NCBI GenBank assembly: GCA_030838475.1
Contig: JAUZFP010000100.1
Span: 1 to 64,000, forward strand
Source: Actinomycetota bacterium
Lineage (GTDB): Bacteria > Actinomycetota > Actinomycetes > Actinomycetales > Microbacteriaceae
DNA length: 64,000 nt
Reading direction: 5' to 3'
The notes under the pieces: model-generated
Databases searched by the model: none
What the model was told of the DNA's origin: nothing
What the model saw: only the letters and a program-made list of their open reading frames with translations
Made by a program: the position numbers and the translations under genes
Part shown: positions 41,201 to 49,405 of the stretch, piece after piece
Layout of the letters: each line of letters opens with the position of its first letter
Position numbering within the stretch: position 1 is the first letter of the stretch

Positions 41201-43949
41201 TCACCCCATTGGCGAGCGGCAGGGGTGATCCCGACTGGTGCGAGATCGTGAGCGGAGGGTTGCTGCCGGAGGCCGCGGCCCAGGTGAGGCCGCCGTCGGT
41301 GCTGTACTGCCAGCCGATAATCGGCGCACCGCCCGGCGTGGTCGGCAACGCGGCGACAGAGAGCGACGCGTCGCCCGAGGTGATACCCGTGATGATCGGC
41401 GCGCTCGGCGGCGACGCAGGCACCCCGTTGATGGCCGCCGAGGGTGCACCGACTCCGACACCGTTCACGGCGCGAACCTGAACGCCGTAGGTGATTCCGT
41501 TGGTGAGACCCGAAATGGTGAACGTCTCGGCGAGAGTGCCAGTGGTCACCCATGCGCCGGTCCCGAGTCGGTACTGGTACGACGTGATCGGGGACCCACC
41601 GTTGGACGCCGAGGCAAAGTGAGCGCGAAGGGCGTTCGGGAGCGACGTGACGCTGAGGAGGGTCGGCGCGGCGGGAACGGTGCGGGCGATCCCGAGGGCC
41701 ACGCCGGATGACGTGCCCGAGCCGATCGCGTTCACGGCGCGAACCTCGACCGAGTAGGTCGTGCCATTGACGAGAGTGGTGGTGCCGTCGGTCGACAGCG
41801 TCGTGATGGCGAGCGGGCTGTCGGTCGTGCCGGTCGTCCGCGTGCGCCAGGTGACGCCACCGTCGGTGGAGTATTCGTAGCCCGTGATCGGCGTGCCGCC
41901 GTCGGAGGTCGGCGCGGTGAAGCTCGCGTCGAGCTCCTGATTGGAGCCGGCGACCGATCCCGCGAGCAGGGCCGGAGCGCCGGGAGTCGTCACCGGAGTC
42001 GCGAGGACGGGATCGGATGCGTCACCCGCACCGATCGCGTTCCTGGCCCGAAGGCTGACCTGGTAGGTGGTGCCGTTCGTGAGACCCGTGAGCGAGAGCG
42101 GCGACGAGGTGTCGGTCGCGGCCGTCCAGACGCCATTGAGCGTGAGCTGGTAGTCGTACCCGGTAATGCCGAGACCACCGTTGCTTCCGGCGGTAAACGG
42201 CACGCTCAGTGTGCCGTCGCCGACCGTGATGGTGCCGATGGTGGGCGCGCTGGGCGCCGCCGGTGTGGCGAACGTAGCTGGCGCCGATACCGCCCCATCA
42301 CCCGCCGCGGACTTCCCCCGGATGCTCAGGATGAAGCTGGTGCCGTTGTCGAGTCCCGAGATGGTGAAGGGACTCGTGAGCGTGCTCGCGGTCATCCACT
42401 CGCCGCCGTCGAGCTGATAGTCATAGCCCGTAATCAGGCTGCCACCAGCATTTCCTGCACTGAACGAGACGGTTGCCGTTCCGATTCCGGTGGTCACTCC
42501 CGTGATCGTGGGAGCACCCGGAATTGCCACCGGCGTGTTCGAGAGCGAGTTGGATGGGTCGCCGGATCCGATGGCGTTGACCGCCCGCACGACCACCGAG
42601 TAGCTGGTGCCGTTCGTCAGGCCGCTGATCGTCGCGGGCGAGTCCATGCCGGCCGCGACCCAGGCGCCGCCGTCGAGCTGGTACTGGTAACCCGTCACCG
42701 GCGAGGTCGCCGTCACGGTGCTGAAAGTCGCGATCAGCGTGCCATCCGACGCAGTCAGGCTGCTGAGGGTGGGAGCGGACGGCGCGGTGCTGGGCGTGAC
42801 AATGCTCGAGGCATCCGACCAGTCCGACGTGCCGAACGCGTTGATCGCGGCAACGCGGAAGACGTAGTCGGTGTCGTCCGTCAGCCCGGTCACGATTGCC
42901 GAGGTGATGCTCGAGGTGGTGTCCGCGAAGTCCTGCCACTCGGGAGAATCGCCGGCAACCGCGTACTGGATCGCGTAGTCAGTGACCGCCGAGCCACCCG
43001 TGCTGAGCGGGGCGAGCCAGCTGACCGCGGCCGAGCCATCCGCAGCCGTTCCGGACACTCCGGTCGGCACGCCGGGCGCGCTCGTGTCGTAGGTGATCGT
43101 GACGGAACCGTCGGCATCGTTACCGTCGTACCACTGGTAGACGGACGAACCCGCAGTAAGACCGGTCGCGTCGTTGGCTCCCGGCGATCCGCCGTAGCCG
43201 AAATACTCGGTGCTGTAGTCGGCGCCGTAGGCGACCTCACCCGGGGCGCCACCGATTGCGCCGCCACCACCGGCACCCGAGGCACCGCCGTCACAACGAA
43301 TTCCGTCGACGCACACCGAAACCGTGTTGATGCCGTTCTGTCCAACACCGGTGGTCGGGTCATCCGCGGCCGTGAAAGTGGCCGCGCCCGGCCGACCCTG
43401 GGTCGGTTCGAACTGGCCGCTTCCGCCACCACCGCCACCACCACCGGCAACGATCGTCTGGTCGCCCACCCGCAGAACGGTTGCCGCGCCACCGCCGGCG
43501 CCACCGCCCGAGTCACCCTCTGGGCCGGCGATACCACCCGTGCCGCCGCCGTATCCGGGGATCGGGTTGTCGCCGCCCGTGCCGCCCGCCGCGTTGGGTT
43601 CCGTGTTCTGGCCGTCAAATCCGCCGTGGCCAACGCCGATTGTGATGACCTCGCCGGGGGTAACCGCAATCGTTCCGGTGACCGCGCCGCGGTAGCCACC
43701 CGGGAGCGGACCGACGCTATCCCAACCGCCGATACCGCCCTGGGCGCCCAGCATCGACACGGTGAGCTGCGTGATCCCGTCCGGAACGGTGAGCGTCTGG
43801 ACCGAGTCGGAGTAGCCGAACGTCAGGCTGGTCTTGTCCGCGCTCGCGGACAGAATCCCGGGCGCGGCGACAATTGCGAGCGCCGTGACGAGGGCGCCGA
43901 TGATGATGGCGGCGAGCGTGCGACGGCGTGGTGTGGTTGTTGCGGACAT
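38232..43949 (-). CDS. Giant cell-surface protein: Gly-rich head, 12 FN3 domains, five unrecognised repeats, C-terminal anchor
   Basis: 1905 residues. A signal peptide (IIIGALVTALAIVAAPGIL) and a beta-rich head (SDSVQTLTVPDGITQLTVSM) lead into a glycine-rich segment (about 80-285; GGGTGGIAGPEG). Twelve fibronectin type III domains follow (about 290-1400), each starting P-x-A/V-P and containing a GGSPITGYxY-like strand. Then come five ~80-residue repeats (about 1405-1811) built as xTPVxTxDGF ... VTGLDAGQxATV, which I do not recognise. A single membrane helix (VPFTIGGLVVLIAIALLIGW) and a basic tail end the protein. FN3 arrays act as spacers or binding modules for carbohydrate or protein partners. 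No enzyme domain is visible; adhesion or matrix binding is inferred. Confidence 0.88.
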   Translation of the reverse strand: MSATTTPRRRTLAAIIIGALVTALAIVAAPGILSASADKTSLTFGYSDSVQTLTVPDGITQLTVSMLGAQGGIGGWDSVGPLPGGYRGAVTGTIAVTPGEVITIGVGHGGFDGQNTEPNAAGGTGGDNPIPGYGGGTGGIAGPEGDSGGGAGGGAATVLRVGDQTIVAGGGGGGGGSGQFEPTQGRPGAATFTAADDPTTGVGQNGINTVSVCVDGIRCDGGASGAGGGGAIGGAPGEVAYGADYSTEYFGYGGSPGANDATGLTAGSSVYQWYDGNDADGSVTITYDTSAPGVPTGVSGTAADGSAAVSWLAPLSTGGSAVTDYAIQYAVAGDSPEWQDFADTTSSITSAIVTGLTDDTDYVFRVAAINAFGTSDWSDASSIVTPSTAPSAPTLSSLTASDGTLIATFSTVTATSPVTGYQYQLDGGAWVAAGMDSPATISGLTNGTSYSVVVRAVNAIGSGDPSNSLSNTPVAIPGAPTITGVTTGIGTATVSFSAGNAGGSLITGYDYQLDGGEWMTASTLTSPFTISGLDNGTSFILSIRGKSAAGDGAVSAPATFATPAAPSAPTIGTITVGDGTLSVPFTAGSNGGLGITGYDYQLTLNGVWTAATDTSSPLSLTGLTNGTTYQVSLRARNAIGAGDASDPVLATPVTTPGAPALLAGSVAGSNQELDASFTAPTSDGGTPITGYEYSTDGGVTWRTRTTGTTDSPLAITTLSTDGTTTLVNGTTYSVEVRAVNAIGSGTSSGVALGIARTVPAAPTLLSVTSLPNALRAHFASASNGGSPITSYQYRLGTGAWVTTGTLAETFTISGLTNGITYGVQVRAVNGVGVGAPSAAINGVPASPPSAPIITGITSGDASLSVAALPTTPGGAPIIGWQYSTDGGLTWAAASGSNPPLTISHQSGSPLPLANGVSYSIALRQLSSAGAGAASSTQHGIPMTTPSAPTFTVTPQDSGLSVSYAAGNSGGSSVTGVEYSIGNGWIPVGSLQTTFSIGSLTNGLSYPVQVRLVNAVGVGAESAVSPATPRTVPTAPLAVTAVPDGGQATVGWLAPASDGGSPVTGYTATAWSSSSNGSAVGSCTTSDLGCVITGLTNGIAYFVSVTATNAAGEGAASAPRIAVVPLAKPGAPTVDGIAASNTYLTVYFTPGDPGSTPITGFEYSFNGIDWLPTASTDSPLIISGLSNGTTYSVQMRADNASGAGASSDPTDGTPFGIPDVPDGSKVTATIVDDYLADVSWVAPNDNGSEIYQYTVTAWSSAVQGYQYDSCSTAGETSCELYLWEGTPIYLTVEATNAAGTTTRSTPRLEVTPGAPGAVSDLTGVPSNHKVDLSWSPAEGGYEPATGYTVWYAPIGGSVFAQFGDVFSGTNAMVTGLTNGTAYVFKVYAENDWGSGQPTTSLPYTPIAVGEVPTFGTPVPTIDGFTTTILRYDPSTLYTVSSDNGTAALDGDTITVSGLDAGQQATVTVTAQAAEVPDEQGTVTGSALLAGTVPEFGDPVRTPDGYTVELTNPVDGVTYTPTATDGEVTLSGTTLTVVNVAPGDSSTVTLVATQDGHTDAQADVTGTALDTGVAALLGTPVRTDDGFFVPLLNLRDLQSFRYDVSAGEGSFSLAGFTVTGLDAGQTATLTITSYTRGATTVTSSVDGTALNAGADLRTGDMTQFANGFSVSLLNYDPAFTYFVSSDVGILSFLDGTVTVDGLDIGQVATVSIEAVQAGHSTSYQQIGGNPMPLPGTAPVLTTPVSTETGFTTTISNFSETADYTVTVDAGQVTLVGTLITVTGLAAGQSATVAVSADQVGYITASTTAVGSALAGVAPVVTPSVSETVTVSKDIPSIFGGAGTDSGGGPLKVSSVVAPHAKPTTTHAQTVWVPFTIGGLVVLIAIALLIGWLRRRGGRITFDGSDRP

Positions 43950-44042
43950 CGGAGTGCATCCCTAGTGCACATGCCGACCGCGAGAATCCCTAGTGAAACG
44001 CATCGGATGGCAGGCCGACTTCCCGGTCGACTGCGTGCTTAT

Positions 44043-44055
44043 GTCCACTGTGGAC
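44043..44055. promoter_or_regulatory. Perfect palindrome upstream of giant FN3 gene
   Basis: GTCCACTGTGGAC, 6-bp arms around one base, lies 94 bp upstream of the FN3 gene start. A direct repeat ATCCCTAGTG occurs twice between it and the start (43959 and 43987). Could be a regulatory site; weak evidence. Confidence 0.35.
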
Positions 44056-44110
44056 CGGACGGTACACCCGCGCGCCCCCCAGAGGGAGTCGCCCCTGTTT
44101 GGGGAAACTA

Positions 44111-44170
44111 CGCTGCAGTTTGTTGACCGCGCACGGGTTACAGGGGCCGCGCGGTCAACTAAGTGCAGCG
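44111..44170. terminator. Long interrupted palindrome just after mfd
   Basis: Inner arms GTTGACCGCGC (44122-44132) and GCGCGGTCAAC (44149-44159) are perfect over 11 bp, and outer arms CGCTGCA / TGCAGCG (44111-44117, 44164-44170) add 7 bp, with two mismatched pairs between. The loop is 16 nt. It begins 3 bases after the mfd stop. It is likely the mfd terminator, though it is larger than needed and lacks a T-tract. Confidence 0.6.
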
Positions 44171-44173
44171 GTG

Positions 44174-47100
44174 TTAGTCGGCGACGGCCGCCTCGACGGG
44201 CGCGGGGAAGATGGCGGCGAGGAGGGTCGCGGTCCAGTCGATGAGGTCGGAGTCGGCCAGGGACTCGCCATTGACTCGCGGCATCGGCACGCTCACGGCG
44301 TTCGCCGCGGCGAAGTACTTCGCGCCCGGGTACATTCGCTGCAGTCGGATCTGCACAGAGTCGGCGAGGGCCGCCGGCGCGACGCGCAGGTTCGTCCCCA
44401 TCGCGACGACCTCGGAGAGGCCGGCCTTCACCGCCGCACGGCGCAGACGGGAGACGGCGATCAGATTCACGACCTGGGCGGGCGGGTCGCCGTAGCGGTC
44501 GGCAAGTTCATCCCGAACCTCGTCGATCTGGGTGTCGGTCGAGGTCGGCGCCGATGCCGTCGACAGCTTCTGGTACGCCTCGAGTCGAAGCCGCTCACTC
44601 TCGACATACTCCTCGGGGATGTGCGCATCCACCGGCAGCTCGAGCCGCAGCTCGGTCTGGCCCTCGGCGACGTCGCCACGGAATGCGGACACGGCCTCGC
44701 CGATCATCCGCAGGTAGAGGTCGAAGCCGACGCCGGCGATGTGGCCGGACTGTTCGCCGCCGAGCAGGTTGCCTGCGCCGCGGATCTCGAGGTCTTTCAG
44801 CGCGATCTGGATGCCCGACCCGAGGTCATTGTTGGCGGCGATGGTCGACAGCCGATCGAGCGCCGTCTCGGACAGCGGCTTCATCTCGTCATAGAGGAAG
44901 TACGCGTAGGCGCGCTCGCGCCCACGACCGACGCGTCCGCGCAGCTGGTGGAGCTGCGACAGTCCGTACTTGTCGGCGCGGTCGATGATCAGGGTATTCG
45001 CGTTCGCGATGTCGAGGCCGGTCTCGATGATGGTCGTCGACACCAGTACGTCGAACTTGCGCTCCCAGAAGTCGACCATGACCTGCTCGAGCACGTGCTC
45101 GGGCAGCTGGCCGTGGGCGACCGCGATGCGCGCCTCGGGCACGATCTCGGCAAGCTCGGACGCGATCCGGTTGATGGATGAGACCCGGTTGTGCACGTAG
45201 AAGACCTGGCCCTCGCGCAGCAGTTCGCGCCGGATTGCGGCGCCCACCTGCTTGTCGGAGTACGGCCCCACGAAGGTCAGGATCGGGTGCCGGTCCTCCG
45301 GAGGCGTGGCCAGGGTCGACATCTCGCGGATGCCCGTGACCGCCATCTCGAGCGTCCGCGGGATCGGGGTTGCCGACATCGCGAGGATGTCGACGTTGGT
45401 CTTCAGCTTCTTGAGGGCATCCTTGTGTTCGACACCGAAGCGCTGCTCCTCGTCGATCACGACGAGGCCGAGGTCCTTGAAGGCGATCGTCTGGCCCAGG
45501 ATGCGGTGGGTTCCGATGACCATGTCGACGCTGCCGTCGGCGAGTCCGTCGATCGCCTCCTTGGCTTCCTTGTCGGTCTGGAAACGGGATAGCGGGCGCA
45601 GGTGCACGGGGAATCCGGCGAACCGCTCGGTAAATGTCTCCATGTGCTGCTTCACGAGCAGCGTCGTGGGAACGATCATCGCGACCTGCTTGCCATCCTG
45701 AATCGCCTTGAACGCGGCACGCACCGCGACCTCGGTCTTGCCGTAGCCGACGTCGCCGGAGAGGAGCCGGTCCATCGGGATGGGAGACTCCATGTCGCGC
45801 TTGACCTCGTCGATGGTGGTCAGCTGGTCGGGGGTCTCGACGAATGGGAACGCCTCCTCGAGCTCCTTCTGCCATGGGGTGTCGGGCGGGAAGGCGTGAC
45901 CGCGGGATGCCATGCGTGCCGAGTAGAGCTTGACGAGCTCGACCGCGATGTCGCGAACGGCACGACGCGCCTTGCCCTTCGCCGCCGCCCAGTCGCTTCC
46001 ACCCATCTTGCTGAGGGATGGCGCCTCGCCGCCGACATAACGGGTGAGCAAGTCGAGCTGGTCCGTCGGGACGTAGAGCTTGTCGCCGGGGTAGCCGCGC
46101 TTGTTGGGTGCGTACTCGATGAGCAGGAACTCGCGAGTCGACTTCACCGGATTGCGACCGCCGCTCGACACTTCGCGCTGGGTAAGCTCGACGAACTTTC
46201 CGATGCCGTGCGTCTGGTGCACGACGAAGTCGCCGGCCTTCAGCTGAAGCGGGTCGACCACATTCTTGCGCTGACTCGCGAGGCGCTTGACCTGGCGGGT
46301 GTCGTATCCGGCGGTACGTCCATAGAACTCGGACTCGCTGAGGACGGCGAGCTTGATCTCGGGGACCTCGAAGCCCGCCTCGACGTCGGCCTGCACGAGG
46401 TAGGCGACGCCACCCTCGAGCTCGGCAGGCAGGGTCTCAACGATTCGCCCGGCGACCTCATGCTCGCCCAGCACATCCGCGGCCCGCTCGACGAGGCCGA
46501 TGCCGAGGGCGGCGATGGCGACGGTCCAGCCATCCCTGGTCAGTTCCTTGACGTGCTCGATCGCGCCGGTCAGCTGCCCGGCGAAACTCGGGACGGGGAT
46601 CGCGTCGATCCGGATGTAGTCGCCGGCGCCCTCGATTGCCTCCAGCGCCTCCGCGACGGCTTCGTCTTCGATCTGTGTAGTTGGTTGAGTAGCACGACGC
46701 GAAGCGCCGGGCGTATCGAAACCCTCGCTCGCACCTGAGTCGAACGTCGACAGCGTCCACCAGGCGCGGTTCCCCGCGCTCAGCCTGAGCGCGCCAAGCG
46801 TAAGAAAGTCGCCGGCGTCCAGATCGATGGGCGCCTCGGCGCCAGCGGTCGCAGCGCTCCACGCGGCGGCGAGAAACTCGCGGTTGGTCTCGAGCAGGCT
46901 GACCGCTCGCGTCGAAACCCGCTCGGGCGAGAGGACGGCGATCGCGGCATCCTTCGGCAGGTAGTCCGTCAGCGGTACCAGCTTGTCGACGAGAACGGGG
47001 GCGAGCGACTCCATGCCCTCGACGGGGATTCCTTCGGAGATCTTGGCGAGCATCCCGGCGATGCTCGGGAACTCGTGCTGCATCTCCTTCGCCCGCTGCC

Positions 47101-47821
47101 GCACCGTCTCGCTGAGCAACATTTCCCGGCTCGCCGGGAAATCGGTAGCACTGAGCGGGTCGCCGATGCTGCGTTGATCGGCGACGGAGAAGTAGCGGAG
47201 CTGTTCGACCTCGTCCCCGAAGAATTCGATCCGAACCGGATGCTCCGCGATGGGCGAGAACACGTCGAGGATGCCGCCGCGAACTGCGAACTCGCCGCGC
47301 CGCGTGACCATATCGACGCGCGAGTAGGCGAGGTCGATGAGCTGGCGGCCGATCGCGGTGAGGTCGTAGCCGCGGCCGCCGGCCGTCAGGCTGATCGGCT
47401 CGAGATCGGTGAGGTTGTCGGCGAGGGGCTGGAGCGCGGCGCGCACGGAGGCGACAAGGATGAGGGAGCCAGCGGGCGAGGCCTGCCACGCCTTGAGCCG
47501 TCGCAGCGCGTCAATCCGCTTCCCGACCGTCTCCGCGCTGGGGCTCAGCCGCTCGTGCGGCAGCGTCTCCCAGGCCGGAAACTCGATGATCTCGGCATCC
47601 GTCACGCTCGCGAGGGCAGCGGCCAGTCCCTCGGATTCGCGGCTCGTCGCGGTGATCGCGAGCAGCACCTGCGGTCCCCCACGGCGCGTCAGGAGACCGG
47701 CAAGCAGTGGTGCACGAAGCCCATCGACGAGCGAGAAATCGGCGCTCCGGGATGCGTGCGAAAGTGCGTTCTCGAAAGTTTGGGCGCGCGAAAGCCCCCC
47801 GATTAACTGTTCGAGTACCAC
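44174..47821 (-). CDS. mfd: Transcription-repair coupling factor Mfd
   Basis: 1215 residues, full length. It removes RNA polymerase stalled at DNA damage and recruits UvrA for repair. The N-terminal UvrB-like domains are followed by the polymerase-interacting CarD-like module (GDFVVHQTHGIGKFVELTQR), the translocase with Walker A GDVGYGKTEVA and Walker B VVIDEEQRFGVEH, motif VI region QLRGRVGRGRERAYAYF, and the C-terminal TRCF domain (LPVDAHIPEEYVESERLRLE in part). Residues about 366-381 (GFDTPGASRRATQPTT) are encoded by a family A repeat in frame and lie in a probable surface loop of the N-terminal region. All helicase motifs are intact, so the protein is probably functional. Confidence 0.95.
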   Translation of the reverse strand: MVLEQLIGGLSRAQTFENALSHASRSADFSLVDGLRAPLLAGLLTRRGGPQVLLAITATSRESEGLAAALASVTDAEIIEFPAWETLPHERLSPSAETVGKRIDALRRLKAWQASPAGSLILVASVRAALQPLADNLTDLEPISLTAGGRGYDLTAIGRQLIDLAYSRVDMVTRRGEFAVRGGILDVFSPIAEHPVRIEFFGDEVEQLRYFSVADQRSIGDPLSATDFPASREMLLSETVRQRAKEMQHEFPSIAGMLAKISEGIPVEGMESLAPVLVDKLVPLTDYLPKDAAIAVLSPERVSTRAVSLLETNREFLAAAWSAATAGAEAPIDLDAGDFLTLGALRLSAGNRAWWTLSTFDSGASEGFDTPGASRRATQPTTQIEDEAVAEALEAIEGAGDYIRIDAIPVPSFAGQLTGAIEHVKELTRDGWTVAIAALGIGLVERAADVLGEHEVAGRIVETLPAELEGGVAYLVQADVEAGFEVPEIKLAVLSESEFYGRTAGYDTRQVKRLASQRKNVVDPLQLKAGDFVVHQTHGIGKFVELTQREVSSGGRNPVKSTREFLLIEYAPNKRGYPGDKLYVPTDQLDLLTRYVGGEAPSLSKMGGSDWAAAKGKARRAVRDIAVELVKLYSARMASRGHAFPPDTPWQKELEEAFPFVETPDQLTTIDEVKRDMESPIPMDRLLSGDVGYGKTEVAVRAAFKAIQDGKQVAMIVPTTLLVKQHMETFTERFAGFPVHLRPLSRFQTDKEAKEAIDGLADGSVDMVIGTHRILGQTIAFKDLGLVVIDEEQRFGVEHKDALKKLKTNVDILAMSATPIPRTLEMAVTGIREMSTLATPPEDRHPILTFVGPYSDKQVGAAIRRELLREGQVFYVHNRVSSINRIASELAEIVPEARIAVAHGQLPEHVLEQVMVDFWERKFDVLVSTTIIETGLDIANANTLIIDRADKYGLSQLHQLRGRVGRGRERAYAYFLYDEMKPLSETALDRLSTIAANNDLGSGIQIALKDLEIRGAGNLLGGEQSGHIAGVGFDLYLRMIGEAVSAFRGDVAEGQTELRLELPVDAHIPEEYVESERLRLEAYQKLSTASAPTSTDTQIDEVRDELADRYGDPPAQVVNLIAVSRLRRAAVKAGLSEVVAMGTNLRVAPAALADSVQIRLQRMYPGAKYFAAANAVSVPMPRVNGESLADSDLIDWTATLLAAIFPAPVEAAVAD
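46678..46725. repeat. Family A dispersed repeat inside mfd coding sequence
   Basis: TTGGTTGAGTAGCACGACG ... GTATCGAAACCC. It matches the intergenic copies at 27223 and 36996, and adds about 16 codons to mfd without breaking the frame (reads GFDTPGASRRATQPTT). Confidence 0.85.
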
Positions 47822-47887
47822 CCTCCCAGTCTAGGTGGCGGCTCCGACGGTCACCTTCGATCGACGCTGGAGGTCGAGCCGCCCCAT

Positions 47888-48436
47888 TTAGTTGTCGGGT
47901 TCGACAGAGTCCGCGGGCGGATACATCGTCGAAATCTGCTGTTGGAGCTCGACGATCTTCGGTATGCGGCGACGAGTGGTGACGGTCAGGGCCGCCCCCA
48001 TGGCGGCGACCAGCGCGGCGAGGACAAAATTCGCCCAGTCGATCTTGAGCGACAGGAACGCAGTGACGACCAAGAGAAGGGTAACGAGGCCAAAGAAGAT
48101 CGGAGTTGAGATCTGAGATCGCTGGAGCGCCGCGCGACGCGACTCGAGTTTCTGGGTCCACGTCGTGGGATTGAAAAGCGGTGGCAACTCGCCGGTTCGA
48201 ATCGCCGTGTTCATCGCGATCATTACTTCGGCGCCGCCCGCGCGCTTGCGCGCTGAAAGCGTGATCGCGGTCATGAACAGCCCGAACAGGGCGCCACTGA
48301 GTGCGAGCGCTATCACGCTGACGCGGGCACCCGCAGCGAGTTCGAGCAGACCAAATAGTGCGGCCCACAGGAGCGCGTTGATGAAAAACAATTCGGGACC
48401 AGATCGCCGCGCCATCCAGGTTCGGATCGCGGTCAT
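47888..48436 (-). CDS. Hypothetical four-helix membrane protein
   Basis: 182 residues. Two helices near the N-terminus (FFINALLWAALFGLLELAA, VIALALSGALFGLFMTAI), a 50-residue cytoplasmic loop with KLESRRAALQRS, then two more (TPIFFGLVTLLLVVTAFLSL, WANFVLAALVAAMGAALTV) and a short acidic tail. No known domain was recognised. It lies 66 bp upstream of mfd on the same strand; the spacing leaves room for a promoter. Confidence 0.75.
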   Translation of the reverse strand: MTAIRTWMARRSGPELFFINALLWAALFGLLELAAGARVSVIALALSGALFGLFMTAITLSARKRAGGAEVMIAMNTAIRTGELPPLFNPTTWTQKLESRRAALQRSQISTPIFFGLVTLLLVVTAFLSLKIDWANFVLAALVAAMGAALTVTTRRRIPKIVELQQQISTMYPPADSVEPDN

Positions 48437-48499
48437 GCCTGCTCCTTCATTGGCGGTTCACGCAAACCTATCGCCTCGCGGCCATCACATCGACAACGG

Positions 48500-49327
48500 T
48501 CAGGTCAGGCGGTCGAAGTCTCCGCGCACCCAGGCGATGTGACGGTCGGCCGAACGTCGGATCGCGCCGTGCGCATCGCTCGGGATGACCCAGCCAAAGT
48601 TCCCGTACAGGCGATCGAAGGAGCTCTCGAGCGCCGTCGTCGCCACGCGCTCGACCACCGCGGGCGACAGCGGGATGTTGTTCGGGTAGCTCCGCATGAA
48701 GCCGACCCACCTGCCATCCTGCGAAGGAAACAGGGTGTCGCCGGACAGCACGACGCCCTTGCCGTCGGCGCCATCCGCCCAGTGGGCGATCTTGCTGCCG
48801 GCGAAGTGTCCGCCGATCGTCCTGATCGTGAGACCCGGCAGAAGCTCGAGGTCGTCGCGGCCGATGTACTCGATCGCGGCATCCGGTCGCTGCACCCACT
48901 CGCGATCGGCCTCCGCGACGAGTACCCGCACTCCCCCCAGCGCGCGCGACCATTCGACCTGCGCTCCGAAGTGGTGCGGATGACTCGCGACAATCGCCGC
49001 GACCGGGCCCAGCTCGAGCACGGCGGCCGCTCCTGCTTCATCGACGTGACCGATCGGATCCCAGAGCAGGTTGCCCGCCTCCGTCTGGATGAGGTGTGTG
49101 CGCTGGCCGATCCCGACGATCGGGTTGGCGCGTACGCCGAACAGCCGCGGCTCGACTTGCTCGATCGTGACGCGGGTGCCAGCAGCGGCGCGTTCCTCGA
49201 TAGAGGTCCACACCTGACCGGACAACGGAACGTACTGCCTCTCGTCCGAGCAGATCAGGCAGAGAGCAGGCGGATGTTCGGTATCGGGATGCTCGACCCC
49301 GCAGGTGGCGCAAATCCAGACGGTCAT
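48500..49327 (-). CDS. MBL-fold metallohydrolase with N-terminal zinc-ribbon-like motif
   Basis: 275 residues. Starts with two CxxC pairs (CATCGVEH and CLICSDE), a rubredoxin- or zinc-ribbon-like knuckle. The metallo-beta-lactamase core follows with ASHPHHFGAQ at the place of the usual HxHxDH metal motif, then GGHFAGSKIAH and SGDTLFPSQDGRW. The HxHxDH motif is altered (HPHHFGA): the second and third metal ligands are shifted, so activity may use one metal or differ from canonical members. The start follows a 25-bp palindrome. Substrate unknown. Confidence 0.82.
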   Translation of the reverse strand: MTVWICATCGVEHPDTEHPPALCLICSDERQYVPLSGQVWTSIEERAAAGTRVTIEQVEPRLFGVRANPIVGIGQRTHLIQTEAGNLLWDPIGHVDEAGAAAVLELGPVAAIVASHPHHFGAQVEWSRALGGVRVLVAEADREWVQRPDAAIEYIGRDDLELLPGLTIRTIGGHFAGSKIAHWADGADGKGVVLSGDTLFPSQDGRWVGFMRSYPNNIPLSPAVVERVATTALESSFDRLYGNFGWVIPSDAHGAIRRSADRHIAWVRGDFDRLT

Positions 49328-49341
49328 GGAACTATCTTGCC

Positions 49342-49404
49342 CATCGAATGCCCTCTAAGTGCGGGTTGGCCATACTCACACCCGCACTTAGAGGGCATTC
49401 GATG
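49342..49404. terminator. 63-nt palindrome with perfect 25-bp arms
   Basis: Left arm 49342-49366 begins CATCGAATGCCCTCTAAG; the right arm 49380-49404 is its exact reverse complement; the loop is 13 nt. It starts 1 base after the SRPBCC stop and ends 14 bases before the MBL start, both on the minus strand. It would form a very stable hairpin in mRNA, acting as terminator of the upstream gene or as a block on the MBL ribosome-binding site. Confidence 0.75.
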
Positions 49405-49405
49405 C

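Noticed and set aside
45602-46738. 378-residue ORF antisense to mfd
   Set aside because: Mirror of Mfd; no motifs.
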